A DNA stretch of 64,000 bases from Erythroxylum novogranatense (taxonomy: Eukaryota > Streptophyta > Magnoliopsida > Malpighiales > Erythroxylaceae). A model generated the notes under the pieces. The model was not told the DNA's origin, made no database searches, and was given only the letters and a program-made list of their open reading frames with translations. The stretch covers positions 1,674,001 through 1,738,000 of the forward strand of contig CM057229.1 of NCBI GenBank assembly GCA_029891385.1. Reading direction: 5' to 3'. The translations under genes and the position numbers were made by a program. This document shows positions 34,345-48,300 of the stretch, piece after piece; position 1 is the stretch's first letter, and the number at the start of each line of letters is the position of its first letter.

Positions 34345-36290
34345 ATTATGGCGATGAGAACATAAGATGGTGAAATGGAGTAAAGGGGGCAGACAAAGAA
34401 ACGTGTCTCTAAATGGGTTTGGAGCGGATACTTGGCATGAAGAATAAGACCTACCGTGTCCACAATAAAGCTATGTGTTTTCTCTCAACAACACACTTGG
34501 CCGGGGATATTTGTCTGCACACAAGCTCATGTGGCAATGGAGGATGAGAATTCAGGTTCGCGTTTCTTATAGAATTAAACTTTCTCAAGAATTATCAAAA
34601 TTAACTCAGTTCAATGGATTTGGATAATGGGTCATTTACTATTGGGGGACGGTGTGAACGGGAGTGAACGGTTGGGGATAAGAACTGCTTGAAGTTCCCA
34701 AGAACAAACTGGGTTAGTGCTATAACACAACACGACAAGACAATTTAGCAAATGACTGCTTGGTCTTTCATGTTTTCATACATGGGAAATTTCGAAAACT
34801 ATGAGCTGGTACGAGCTCTATAAAAACTCCGTTCACACACATAAAAGCAGCATTCAATTCCACTTCCACGGTTACTTGCGTGGATCCCACTTCTCAGCTT
34901 CTCGACACACGAACATTTCAGTGAATCTCTTACAGGATCAGATCGTTTGTGGACCCTTATTAGGTTTAGATGCCAATTAGTGGACCCCAAACTCATACTC
35001 CGTCAGGTATATGCCACGTTATATTACGGCTGCCGCCGGCTGAGTTTGCCAAATCGACTCAACAGAACCAGAAAACGGAAACTAATCATGAATTCATACT
35101 GAATGAGACTAAACGCTGATTCAGACTCGTACTTGGTACTATGAGCTAGAGTTAATGCCAATTCTTGATCCTTTCGCAGTCCAATATGGTTCCTGAACGT
35201 TAGAATCGTATGTATAGTTCTTAGCTAACCGGACAAAGTTGGAAGTTGACGTGAACACACCTCTTACAGCATCATAATCAACGGTAATAATATCCAAAAG
35301 AAAGCAATTTGAACAATCATTAATACGCCCAAGTAATAGTAATGCAAGCTTTCCTTATTATGTTCCATGTCTTGCTGTTTTGTTTTCTCTGAGACTTGCT
35401 GTTCTCTGCTGTGGCATTCCTAGGACTGCACTCCAGAACGAAGTGTCTGTTAGGTTCTCTTGTCAAAGATCAGGCCTTTTTATATACATGTAGCTACAAT
35501 TTCTCCATCATGGAGAAAATAACTTACAATGAATTGACCTGATAACCGAACCAAATAATTTACTTAATTCTAAATCGTTGGCACGTGAAATAATTTATTC
35601 ACAATACATGTTTTATAAATTATTAGATACCCACACAAAAAATCATCAACAAATTTCAATGTTATAAAATAAATACGAGTTTCCATATTTTGAGACCCGT
35701 TTAAAACCTAATTATGCATATTTCTCAGTTTCTCCCTCTCCCAAAAGCTTAAGTCTTGAATAATGTTACTATCTGTCATTATATAAAAAGACAAGTATGT
35801 TCTACAGTGCAACAGATCCATTTTCTTAGGCTTTTTCGTGATTTTATGACCCAAGAACCAATGTAAATATAACTAAAACAACAAAATGTTCAATATGTAA
35901 TACTTGTTTGCATTAAAATTCGTACGAGTTGAAGCTACTTTCTGGGAACGTAAACTGAAATTCACCAAATAGCTTATGCAATGAGCAGAAAGAGTTTAAA
36001 ATGCATGCAGTAATCACTTTTTTTTTTAACAACAATATTAAGGTTTCAGTCTCCTTGTAAGAACAATATATGCAATAGATAAGTCAATTTAGTGGACATG
36101 AGATGCATGACACTTTAATCTCAGCCATGCTTCTCCTAATAACACGCAATAAGAACCTTATGATAGATTACATAATAACCTCTACTCGTATAGACTTGAG
36201 GAAGAGAAGATTTACAGGTCATTGGATCATCCAGCGTAACAAGAAGCAATCTGTGGACAGTGGAATCCAGTTCACGGGTGTTACGAAAAA
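34345..36290. other. DREB2D upstream region and intergenic DNA
   Basis: About 0.5 kb next to DREB2D presumably holds its promoter. Beyond that I see no gene. The interval from 36100 to 36800 may hold the unresolved 3' end of the GID8-like gene, whose last exon I could not place. Confidence 0.4.
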
Positions 36291-36839
36291 AAAAGGCATA
36301 CCTCACCAAATGCAGGAAGATCCACATGCAAGCGATTGCCTAACCAGCAGCTTCTAACAAAGTGAATGCATTGATCCTATTATCTATCTGTGACCAAACC
36401 GTACATCCAAATCATATGCTGATAGAAGATCGAAGCAATATTCATCATCCAGGGCCTCGATGTTTCAAAAAGTTCGACAATCTAGCTTCTCAGAAAGTCC
36501 TTCAAAGAGAATTGTGGAAGTCCATCCTAAGCAATTGCCAACCAAAGGGATTCAAGCATCAACAAAGCTCTTCTGTACAAAAGTAATTAGTATCTAATAC
36601 CATCTAGAGATATCTATCGATAATTGTTTTCTGACAATAAGGAAAAAGAAAACCACTGCATCGAAGAGAAATGTAGATAATTTAGTAACCAAGCTCTTTG
36701 GTAATGATGAACATTCTCTATGCTATATCGCAAATAATTTATCTGAAGGATCCCAACGATATGCAACTCATCAAAACAAGTTAGCAGAGTCAGGGTCATA
36801 AATGTTGGAAAACGAGAAAACCAACAAACTATCCCTTAC

Positions 36840-38684
36840 CTTGGCATGGTCTTGGTTTAAAATTTGTCCGACTATGGTCATCTGCTGTATCAGTCGCTCA
36901 ATAGCTGTGTAGCTTGGCAGGTTTGCATGAGCTGATATTATTTATAACCAATGAATTGTTTGAGAGATAAGAACAAAACTTCAAAGATATACAGAAGGTG
37001 AGCAGATGATTTATCATGGAAGAGTATACATTAGTAAGGGTCTATTAAAATAAAGATAACTTGAAGAGGTAACTGGGATACTGAAGAAACAAACCAAGGA
37101 TTGCTCGGTTCAGATTATCAGCAACTTGCTGTCGATACTCCATGCTTAGAAGATGAAACATTGGGGACTTTTCTGGATCATCATAAGCAAGCAGAGCCAT
37201 GCAATCCTGGAATAAGACCAAACTGAGTTTCATATCTGAAAATGAACTTGATTGAGTACATTATACACATCTAAAACAATCAGCCCCATGAAGGAACATA
37301 CTTCAATCTTTTCAACATATTTCTGATCCCTCCCAAATGGGGTCAACTTGGTTTCAGCAAACTCTAAAGCTTCTGTGCTGCAATTTTAAGGGAAGGATTT
37401 ACACTAATAAGGACTTATGAGACCCAGAAACAATGAAAATGTTGACAACTTCAATGAAAATTACTCACCATGTGCTAGAGCAAACAAGCTCAACAAAGTG
37501 AAGACTCAAAAGATCAAAATACAAATCCTGGTTATTCTCTAGCAAGTTCTTATCCAGCTGCTCCGTTAGTTCAATGGCCTTCAGACCATTCCTCTCCAGT
37601 GCATAATGAACAATTTCTGAGCACAGAATAAGTGGTTATCACCAAATTGATAAAGGATTGACGAAAAGCAATCGATTTGAGCATCTTGGGTCAAATGAGA
37701 AAGAATAACTACCAAAAATCTCTATTACAAAACCTCAGATTTTTCAATAACGTAGAATGCCACTCGGAGTCCTACTTCTTCTAGCAACTCTTGTACAAAA
37801 TTAAGGTCATAAGGTGTGCGTAAGCATTGTTGATTCTCTTGGTCCTAAAGTATGTCTAACAAAACAAAATGAGACATTATAGCCACGACAGGTATGTGCA
37901 TTTGTAAAATCACGAATCATATTCAGTATCACGAATGAAAAATCTGTCACCTCTCATGAATAGAAGCATAATTACGAATATGATTATCTGCTTCTATTAC
38001 TAGGCACTGACAGACACTATGGCCACCAACTAAAATCATGAAAACTTCAATTTTTATCAGGAAGCACAAATGGGAATACTTTTTCTTTTGTTCATGTCCT
38101 CCAGGTTGTCTTCAGGCTGCTTGATTCCAGTGCAAGCAACAAATGCTTCCATAGTTTCCTTATAGCAATTATGAACCAGATATGACAGAACAATGTTATG
38201 GATGTCGTTGTCTTTAATGACCTGAAACCGAACATAAAAAACATCACGAGTTGTCATCAAGTCAGTTGACGCAGAAGTTTTTGAAACTGATGGACAAAGA
38301 AAAAAGGGCCATTGCAGAAGAAATGTAAAGCTCGAATACCCAACTCATCGATTGAACAGCAATCCATAACAGAAACCGAAAAACATAACTTAAAGCCCAA
38401 ATAAGCTGTTTTCAAGTTAGGGTTTCGACAATTAATTTAAAAAAGGCCAAACGGAATCGGTAACCGTACAAATAAAAGCATAACCTCAACAGAGTTAGTT
38501 ACACACAGAGAATATAAGAACCAAAGTAAATGCATGCTCCTTCAACAGAGTTGCAGCATCAGGAACAGAACCATCGAATACATTTCCGACAGAAAATCAG
38601 CAGGAAAAACAAGAGAAGAGAACCAAAATCGATTAGATTCTCAGTACTTACAACTTGTTCGTAGTAACGAGGATCAACATCCAT
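36840..38684 (-). CDS. GID8-like LisH-CTLH-CRA protein
   Basis: It resembles the plant GID8 homologue of Arabidopsis (AT1G61150 type), a scaffold of the CTLH/GID ubiquitin-ligase complex. Six coding exons on the minus strand keep frame: 38684-38652, 38221-38080, 37616-37469, 37377-37302, 37206-37095 and 36931-36840, giving 201 codons. The start MDVDPRYYEQV is the family N-terminus. LisH: DNDIHNIVLSYLVHNCYKET (about residues 15-45). CTLH: ALERNGLKAIELTEQLDKN to LHFVELVCS (about 64-105). CRA: EFAETKLTPFG, MALLAYDDPEKSPMFHLLS, YRQQVADNLNRAIL (about 113-175). All introns are GT-AG. The C-terminus after NQDHAK is unresolved: reading into the next GTAAGG adds 22 codons to a stop at 36771, or a further exon lies near 36300. 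Confidence 0.88.
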
Positions 38685-39046
38685 ATTCTGGGTCGATGTA
38701 ATTAAAGATTAAACAGGACTAAAATTCAGGAAAAGTTTGGATATAGATGGGTGTGGACTCTGAAGAGGTAAAGAGGCAGAACAACAGCTCCGGTGCGTTA
38801 GGACTAAGGACTTGGCACTCAGATCTCTATCTTCGCATTTTTTGTGTGATACCTTCCTCTTGTTAACCGCAGCTGTTTTGTTAGTTACTGCTGTCATTAG
38901 ATGTACACGTGGCTTGCTTCTTCTTTCTCACATTCCTCCAAGGGTAAATTAGTCAGATCAGCCCTTTTCATTCATTGGTCAGTAAGTGCATACTTACTAG
39001 TAGTTAGTCTGGGTGCTTGTCGACGACTCTAGTAGTAGTACACTAA

Positions 39047-42000
39047 CGCTGCGTTTGGTTGCAGTCTCCAATGGTTGCAGACGTAACAAAAATGAGATGA
39101 AGCTAAATGCACGCAGCAAGCAGTGGTGTTTGGTTGTGGTTGATGTATCAGAAAAAGCATTGCTCACATGGCCGCGTAATGTGTTTGGTTGCGAGTGACA
39201 GACGAACAAGATAATGCAAATGACGAATACGCCTCGATCCTTAATATGATCGTAAATATATAATTCATTGATACCTTTACTATGAATGGTTTGTATTAGT
39301 TTAAAAATAACTTGGAATAATAATAATAATTTGAAATTAATCACGATGCTCATTAATAATAATTTTATGATTATTATTATAACAATAATAATAATAACCA
39401 AACATAAATAAGTTAACAAATTTTAATAATAATAAACTTGAATAATAATAAATATAAATTATATAATAATTTGTAATAATAATAATTAGACATAGGATAA
39501 ATTTTATTAACATTATATTAGTTGTAAAGAGAAAATGGATGCGTATTAATATAATACATGTACGAATACTAGTACTAGTAATAATAGTAATAATAATAAC
39601 AATAATAAACAAATGATAACAAAACCAAAGTTTATAATACATTTAATAATAAGCATAATAATAATTGTAATAAGAAATATATTATAATAATATTGATAAT
39701 AATAATTTGGGACCAATAATAATAATATTAATATTAATGATATTCAATACTAAATTAGTAATAATAGAGTCAACATACATTCAAATACATCATCTAAGCA
39801 TTCATAGAATAACTTACATAATAGGTTCAACATACATTCATATAAGTAATTACATGATAGGTTCAACATTCATTGAAAAAGACATTCAAATACTACTGCT
39901 CATAATAACATAATTGGTTCATCATACATGAAGGCCTTAGAATTTATTAATAATGTGCGAATAATCATTCCACAATGACGCCTAATAGCTATGAGTAAAA
40001 TTCATGATTCCAATCTTTGTTTGTTCGCAAAGGAGCAATCAGATTGAGTTGTTCATTTGTTGATTGTTGGACTGCAGTTGGCATAGAGGAGGAGGACGCA
40101 TTAGCGGTTGAGATATTAGGTTATATTGAAAAATAATGTGCAATAGTATTTATAAGTAGTGTGCATATTCGACAACAAATCTTTACTAGAAAAGGTAGTT
40201 TCAAGTATGGAAATGAGTAATGTGAACAATACTCAAACAGAACCTATCAATCAAGCAATGTCTCCTCGCAGGTTTGTACTGCAGGAAAAGAACGATGGGA
40301 TATGAAATGAACACCGTAAAGAATTGCATTATAGGTATTGAAGGAACCAGCAGACTATTTCATAAATTCCACATCACCTTAATTCTAAATAAGTACTCAA
40401 GAAGAAATAATTAGCAGATAAATCAATTTATTTTATTCACCATTCAAAAATGCTTTCCAAGAACATTTAACATGATCACTAGTAACTACATCAATCTCAC
40501 AAAGATAATCCGAAAGAGAGCTAACATCATGATCATTCAACTTCTTTGTTCAAGAAAACAATCAAGAGACAAATTCTATAGAACAAACTCACCGCAGAAG
40601 GTACCGCTTCAAAAGTGTCACACACCTTGCCACAACAAGCAGGATCGGTGCAAAGTACGACCACGCCAACAATAAACGACAAAATAATAAAAAGCAATAC
40701 TCTAATTTATCTAAAGTACTTTGGAAAAATAAAAACACTTTGTTGAGCACAAGGTAGATATTAGAAGATCCATCAATTCATTTTTTGCTATAACATTACA
40801 AAGGCCTAAAATATTAGAATGCCCTCACATCCGATGCAATATTAGAACTCGTATCTTTCACGTGACAGCTTATCAAACTCAACTTTCATGAAATGTGCCA
40901 AAACTAACACGCATTAAAGTCATCAAGTGAATCAATGAAAATCCCCTACTCAAAACTAAACCAAATAATGTCGCTTCCATAGTATATAAATTATCTATCA
41001 AGTCATTAGGCTAGTTAATCAAACATTAGCGTAAATTGAGAAATCCATAAGAGCGAAGAACAACAATGATGACTTCTCTTGTATCTATCGAGTGGAGACT
41101 TGCATAATAATCCAAAAGGAAATATGACATTTACGTGCTCCCTCTCAAAGAATAGTATGTTCTAGGATAACATTATAAGACAAGTCGGTTGTTGATGGGG
41201 CCGCCAAATAATCCTCGCCAAGCATGAAACTACAGTTGTAAGATCCAAAGCGAGTCTCGTGCATACCGCACTAGTTAGAGGTTATCATCTTTATTCATTC
41301 GTTGGCACTCTACAAACGGATACCCAATACTAAACGAAGCAATAGAATGACCACCAAATCGCCAAGATCAAGAGTGATAGGTTGTACTAGGAGGGGCATT
41401 ATTTCAATGAGGAAGATATTTAAGACGTGACAAGCGACTCGTTAACAAATGAATGGAAATGAAGTCCCAAAACGTTTATCCTAAGAATCCCAATACTAAG
41501 AGTGTTCCATGCTTTATCTCGGACATAAGAATGTGATTTAACATCCTTATAAAAATCTTGAGTTTCGAAAAATTCCATTCATGAGTTTTGCTAGTAGAAA
41601 TAATGTCACCATATTCAATGCACTAACAAACAACATCTTTTCAAAGAACAACATCCCAATTTATGGACTACAAACGCTTTTGGTTGCGAAGAAACAACGA
41701 ATTGAACCAAACAAAACCAGATTCTTCGACGCCAAATCAAAATATACTCACTAGTGTCCCAAAGCAAGCTAATTCTCCAAATCATTTAACGCAATAAATC
41801 TCAAATCAACAACCGCAACCTCGTAGTTCAAATCCATCGAGCCAAGATCCAAACAAGAGTAAGAAGAAAGAAGAGAAAAGAGCCATTTACTCGCAGAGTT
41901 CTAGAAGCTTCATTGAGAACCGTCGCGGGACTACCGTGGTAAGAGGAAGCGAGCGGATGAAGATGACAGCAATCGGCATGACGGCCGACGAACGACTTCG

Positions 42001-42413
42001 ACAGCTTCAGAAGCGCCGACGATCTCAGTCTAGAAGCGTTACCGACGAGACCGAATTGGTGAAATCTGGAGCTCTCGTGACTGCTCCGCGACGGACTGAA
42101 CGTGGACATAGCAAGTGATCAACGCAGAGAAAATCCGGCGTTGGAGGGCGCAGTGGAAAGATGGGAAGGACGGGTTGCGAAAAAGAAAGAAGGGCAAGAG
42201 AAGGGTAAAACAGGCGTGGAGGGGAGCGTTAGACGGTAGACAGGAGGCAGATTGTGTTTGTTCCACGATTTTCGGGTGAACAAAATTAACCATCCTTGTT
42301 TATCGGTGTCAGTGAACAAAAAGAAGGGGACGACAACCAAACATTCAAAGGTGACAGGATTTTGTTGTTTTGTTTACTGTCCCCAGGCACAGGGACAGTA
42401 ACCAAACACTGCC
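39047..42413 (-). mobile_element. PIF/Harbinger-like element, 3.4 kb, degraded
   Basis: The left end CGCTGCGTTTGGTTGC and the complement of the right end, GGCAGTGTTTGGTTAC, are similar. TAA flanks both sides (39044-39046 and 42414-42416), the target size and sequence of PIF/Harbinger elements. Internal copies of 'gtgtttggttg' occur near the left end. On the minus strand near 39960-39990 a frame reads ASLWNDYSHII and a stop, reminiscent of the end of Harbinger nuclease proteins (weak). No intact transposase or MYB-like protein is visible. An AAT-rich tract fills 39310-39730. A GC-richer right end (41840-42290) holds short frames that I do not call. Confidence 0.5.
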
Positions 42414-42432
42414 TAAAAGCTTCGAACTTTAA

Positions 42433-43840
42433 GGCCATATTTAGTTAGATGATAATTAATGGAATAGAATGTAATAAAAATGGAAAGGAATGGAAGGGTT
42501 TATAATGAAATAGAATGTAATATAATAAAAAGCTGTTTGGAAATGATGGAAGGGTTCATAATGTAATGTAGTGAAATATTGTTTGGAAGATTGATGAAAT
42601 GGAATGTAATATATAATAAATGACTTTTATATCTTTTATATTAAAATGGTTGTTGTAAAAGGTTTATTATTTTATTATTAATTATATAAAATATTAGTAT
42701 TAATTATTTAATATATTATATTATATTATATTTTATGTGATTTATATTAAAATAATTTATTTATATAAAATATATAAAACAATTAAAGAATATTTTTACA
42801 TATTTTCTATTTTCATTAATAAATTTTTTAATTAAATTTATTATTAATTATATAAAATATTATTATTAATTATTTAAATAATTTTATTTTATTTTATTCT
42901 ATTCTAAGTGATTTATATATAAAATAATTTATTTTATTTTCATTTATATAGAAATATATATAAACAATTAAAGAATAATTTTAAATATATTTTTATTTTT
43001 ATTAATAAAATTTTATTTATTTTTAAATTATATACAATTTATTATTAATTATATAAAATTATTATTATTAATTATTTAATAAATTTTATTATATTAAATT
43101 TTTAATATAAAAATAATTTATTTATTTATTTTATTTATATACAAATAAGAATAATTTTAAATAATTTTTATTAATGAAAATAGAAAATATATAAAATTAT
43201 TATTTAATTGTTTTATATATTTCTATATAAATAAAATAAATAAATTATTTTATATATAAAATTTATATTTTATTATTAAATATATATAATTTATTATTAA
43301 TAATATAAAATATTATTATTAATAATTTAATAAAATTTATTATATTAAATATTAATATATACAAACAAGAATAATTTTAATATATTTTTTATTAATAAAA
43401 TAGAAAATATATAAAATTATTATTTAATTGTTTTATATATTTCTATATAAATAAAAATTTTATATTTTATTATTAAATATAAATAATTTATTATTATTAA
43501 TATATGAAAATATTATTATTAATTATTTAATAAAATTTATTATATTAAATATTACTATATTTTATTTGATATATTAATATTATAATTTGGTCAGAGTTGA
43601 TATTAAGAATAATTATTGAGGGTATATTACGTAGTATGTATTTATTAGGTTACGTTCCATCCTAAACTCCCAAAATCTGAGGTTTAATATTTTCACTGTT
43701 TAGGATAAAATGGAACGTAACATGAAACCCTCCGCTTCCATCCCACTCCATTACATTCCATTATGAAACCTTCAAACAAACGATGGAAGTATGTTATGTT
43801 CCATTCCATTCCATTATTAACCATCGAAACAAACAAGGCC
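42433..43840. mobile_element. Harbinger/Tourist-like element with AT-rich palindromic interior
   Basis: The left end GGCCATATTTAGTTAGATG pairs with the complement of the right end, GGCCTTGTTTGTTTCGATGG. TAA flanks both sides (42430-42432 and 43841-43843). Beyond the ends, 'aatggaatagaatg' motifs on the left face 'cattccattcc' on the right, so the terminal inverted homology extends over 100 bp or more. The middle (42650-43570) is more than 85% A+T and partly repeats itself in blocks built of 'attatttaattgttttatat' and 'ttaatttattat'. It is noncoding. Two related copies are at 23501 and about 55985. Confidence 0.75.
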
Positions 43841-43859
43841 TAAGGAGAGTGGAAGAAAG

Positions 43860-44880
43860 GAAGCAAGTTCGCAATCTAGGGCTTCGGTCAGTGACAATCT
43901 CTCGCCCATTTCTCTCCTCTCACCGTTATTGAAAACAGAAGCGAATCCAGAAACTTAGCATGATCGCCGGAGTTACATGATCCGAATCACGACCCGATTA
44001 GTCGCAGGACCCGACTTGACCAGATTCTATCCGGTATGATCCGACTTGGAATTGCCGACCCCACCCGTAACCAGTGGTACAAATTTCGCATCGAACCTAC
44101 TGAATCCGCATCGACATCGTACAAACGTCATCGGTCAAAATTTCGCTGCGATCAGTAAATACCAAAAAAATTTGAGTGATTCCGGTAAATCTAAAATTCC
44201 TAGGGACCTATTTGCAAATAAAAAAATACCCTGAAAAAATCAACCCCCGACCTTCGTCCTCCCGCCTCACTCTCTTCTCTCTTCTCGCTGTCGCCCGTCC
44301 GTCTCCGCCGCTCACCACCGCCTGATCGTTGCCGTCCATCTCTCTCCTGCCACGTCGCCGCCTCTCCCTGGTCTGGATCTGGACTCTGTTACTTCCATTG
44401 ACAAGTAACAGAGAGTTTAAAAGAAGAAAACTTTCAGGAAAAAAACAGCAAGAAGCAATGAAAGTATGAGGAAAGAAAAAAGCTTTCAGAGGAAAAAAAC
44501 TCGAGGACGAAAACCCACTAACCCAAATCAGCCATAGATCAAAAGAAGTGGAGGAGAGATGGTGCACAAGTGTACCAAACACGTCTCATCCCTTAGAGTC
44601 ACTCACTCGCTTCGCTTGTCAAGTTCCCGTTTTCACTTTCTCCTTCACTTCACCGACCACTGCTCGCCATCTCTCCATCATGCACTTTTCTTTTCCGGTA
44701 GTCTTTAGGGTTTTCTTCACATATAGTATAACATATTGCTTGCCTTTCCAAATTCCAAGTTTCCAACTATTTGCACGTTCTCCCATCCTACTTGCTATAA
44801 CTAGGAACGTTCTCCCATCAAGTGTGAAAAATTTAAGATTTTTAGTTTTATAATTTAGATTATGAGGCTTTCTTTTAGTT
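43860..44880. other. Unassigned moderately GC-rich segment
   Basis: This contains 'ctctcttctctcttctcgctgtcgcccgtccgtctccgccgc'-like pyrimidine-rich sequence (44265-44320) that resembles the end regions of the hAT element at 45378-49291, and an open minus frame of 124 codons without any known domain. It may be transposon debris or a lost 5' leader. I see no gene. Confidence 0.35.
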
Positions 44881-44899
44881 TAATTAATTTTAAAAATTA

Positions 44900-45265
44900 T
44901 TGTTATTATTTTATTGTTAATTAATTAAAAATTATTTTAGTTTAATTATTTCTTTTATATTAATTGTGGTTATTATTTATATGTAAAATATTTAAAATTA
45001 TTGTTATTTCAAATTAATTATCATTATTATTTATTATTAAAATGTTTGAAAATGTGGTTTATGTAAACAGTAAACTAGTAAAATATACAGTACAACTGTA
45101 TAATATATCAATATGGACTATTTTGCAATTTTTAAAAATTTTAAGGACTATTTTATAAATTTAAAATTTTTTCAAACTGCATTTTGCATCAACCGATACG
45201 AAGACTGCTTTTCGTTCTAAAGCTCAATCCGATGCATCGAGTCCCGATGCAGTATTCATAACATT
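44900..45265 (-). repeat. Uncharacterised TIR-type repeat, copy 2 (partial)
   Basis: Read on the minus strand from 45265 it begins TTATGAATACTGCATCGG, then 'ggattgagct' and 'aaatttataaaatagtcc', paralleling 13798-13930. Its far end is not clear; AT-rich similarity continues to about 44900. Confidence 0.5.
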
Positions 45266-45377
45266 GCCCGTAACCCACTCCTTTCGGTTAGTTCAAATAA
45301 ACAGGGCTACTGACTTCCCATCCACCGGCCCACAAGTTAGGCCTAACTTATGCAACCAGATAGAATCCCTTACCAAT

Positions 45378-48300
45378 AGGGATGGCAAAAAGCCCTGCCC
45401 CGATGGGGATCCGATATTCCCCGGCCCGAACGGGGCCGGTATGGGGGCACATTTTGCCCCGAATAAACGGGGTAGGGGATGGGGATTTTTCCCCATTTAT
45501 ATTCGAGGCGGGGATGGAGATTATAGTCTCCATCCCCGATGGGGACCCGACCCGACCCGACCCGACCCATTTAATTAACCCTAAAAATCTACCCCCCGAA
45601 GGCAGTCGTCCGTCTCCGTCTAACTCTCACATCTCTCTTCTCTCTGCCTCGCTGTCCTCCGTCCATCTCCGCCGCCTGTTCCTCTCCGTCCGTCTCTCTC
45701 CCGCCGCTTCACCGCCCTCCCTAGTCCGTCTCTCTCCTTAGACTTAAAAAAATATTATAATGTATAACACAAACATAAAATAGAAATAAATTGTTAACCA
45801 TTGTAGAAAAAAAAATAGCATTGTCTAAGTCTTCAAAGCCATCCATAAAACTATTGATCTTCGCAACAAGAATTTATTTAAGCACCTCCCTGTAAAAAAA
45901 ATAAAAAATAATCATTAGATTTTTTTAGATAAAACACATCAAATTAAAATTTTAATATAAAGTAAAATAAGAAAGTGTCCATAGAAAAAATTACCTCATT
46001 CGTATCTTCATCATACTCAATGCTGTGGAATTTTAGATCTATATCTTCTGAACAAGTTTCTAATAAAATAAAATAAAAACATATAAAATTTAGTACTTAA
46101 GCTATAAATAAAAATTGTTTTCATAATTTTAATAAATAAGAAATATTACCTGTAATCTCATTCCATAGCCAACTTTGAGCACACATTAAAGCCTCCAAAG
46201 TTTTTTTATGAAGTCTACTACGATGCGGGGTAACCAATCTTCCACTGGTACTAAAAGCAGATTCTGAAGCAACGATAGAAATTGGAATCGCTAAGATATC
46301 TCTCGCTATTAACATTAAAGTTGGATACTTCAATCCATTAGCCTTCCACCAACCTAATATATCAAAATCATTGATTCTCGGCAACACTTTCTCCTCCAAA
46401 TATTGGTCCAATTCAGATTTTGCAAGTAATGAGATACTCTCACCTCAAGTGCCATTTCTTCATCAAAATTACCTAAAAATCTCTATTGCCAATATCAATG
46501 CTTGAAGAAGTTTGAACACTAGTAGCATCATCACCTTGACCAATTCTTTCTTTATACTCTTCAAGCAAGTCATAACAATAACCTTGAACTTTTCTAACTT
46601 CATCAAGATACCCATACTCTCCATAGATTCTCTTAAAACAATAGGTCAACAACTTAGTTTTGTATCTTGGATCTAAAATTATTGCCACCCCATGATACCA
46701 TGAATGTTTGACCAATACTTATTATATTTTCTAACATGTTCTCACCATTTTCTTAATCACCTCATTAGTGATCCAAGCCAATTACTCAATGCATATCGAT
46801 CTCACATATTTTGGAAAATAAACATTAGATGTTGGATATCTCGCACTGAGAACATTTCAAAGCGAGAATAAAAAGTTCTAGTTTCTCACACACTTCTTGT
46901 CAACTTCCATTCCTCTTGGTTGGTAAATTATCGAACAATGCCTCACGTTGTTCCGACGATAGAACACATCCTTGTATATTAGAGCAAGAGTAAGCATCAT
47001 ATATGTAGAATTCCATCGAGTCTTACAATCTAGTACTAATTTCTTAGTACTTGAAATACCCAATTGATGAGCGACTTCCTCAAATTTTGTACTCTTTTAG
47101 AGATGCATCCAAAATACAACACAATCATGAACTCTTACTATAGATTTTCCAATGACATCCATACCAAATTGAACAATTAAATTTAGTATATGAGCACAAC
47201 AACGCATATGAAATAATAATCCTTTCAACATAAGCGGTTTCTAGGAATCTTACCCAATACCCAACTAATAACCCTATCATTGGTAGAGCAATTATCAACT
47301 GTTAGAGTTGAAAGTTTCTATCAATATTCCAATCCAATATACACTCCAATAATGCATCGCAAGTGCTTTTGATGTGTGTGGACATGGAACATAGATAAAC
47401 CTAAAACAAATGAATAAAAAAGCATCATCATATATGTTCAATTAATGTGTATACATAATCTAACGGTAATGATACTTTAATAAGAACTTGATAAGAGTTA
47501 TACCTCATAATTCGACTTTGCAAAGTCCAATTCTCATCAATAAAGTGAGCTGTAACAGCCATGAACCCTTTTGATTGATTGCTGGAAGTCCACATATCCG
47601 TTGTTAAAGCAATCCTACTGCGATTTGCCTCTAATAGACTTAAAGTATTTGCCTTCTCGATATCGTAAATCCTTAAAATGTCACTTTTGATTGTATTTCT
47701 ACTAGGAATCTTGAATAAAGGCTGTAAACTAGCAGAATAATAACGAAATCCATGATGTTCCACCATGTTTAAAGGATATTCATGCAAAATGATCATTTTA
47801 GCAAGATACTCTCTTGACTTCTCTTGATCAAATGAGAACATTTTTATATTCACCGCTTCTTTGTTTCCTCTTCTTGTTTCTTCGGTTATGATTACTTGTT
47901 GTCCTATATCTCTGACACTTCTTCGTGGACATATCTTAAAATGATCATGCAAGTGCCTTGTGCCATCGGTGCTCTTTCCTCGTTAATTTTTATTGCAATA
48001 GTTACACTGACCTTCTCCAATCCATTAATTTTTGTTTCTTAAATCACGCCAAACTACCGATGTCAATCTCCTTTATGATCTGCAGAACGTTTGAACTCGA
48101 TTCAACATTACCATGAATGTTTCTTTGGTATGGCTTCTTGAAATGTTGAAGATGTGTTGTTAGCTACAAGTTCTCGAGTAGCATTCAATCATTTGCACTT
48201 TGATTTTGTTGAGATTCCATCTGCTTTTAAAAAAGAAGGAAGATCACGTTAATAAAATCCCCAATTTCGGTTCAATTCATTTTCATAACTCACAGTTTAC

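Noticed and set aside
42039..42340. Short minus frames in the GC-richer right end of the Harbinger-like element
   Set aside because: No transposase or MYB-like motif can be seen, so they are not called.
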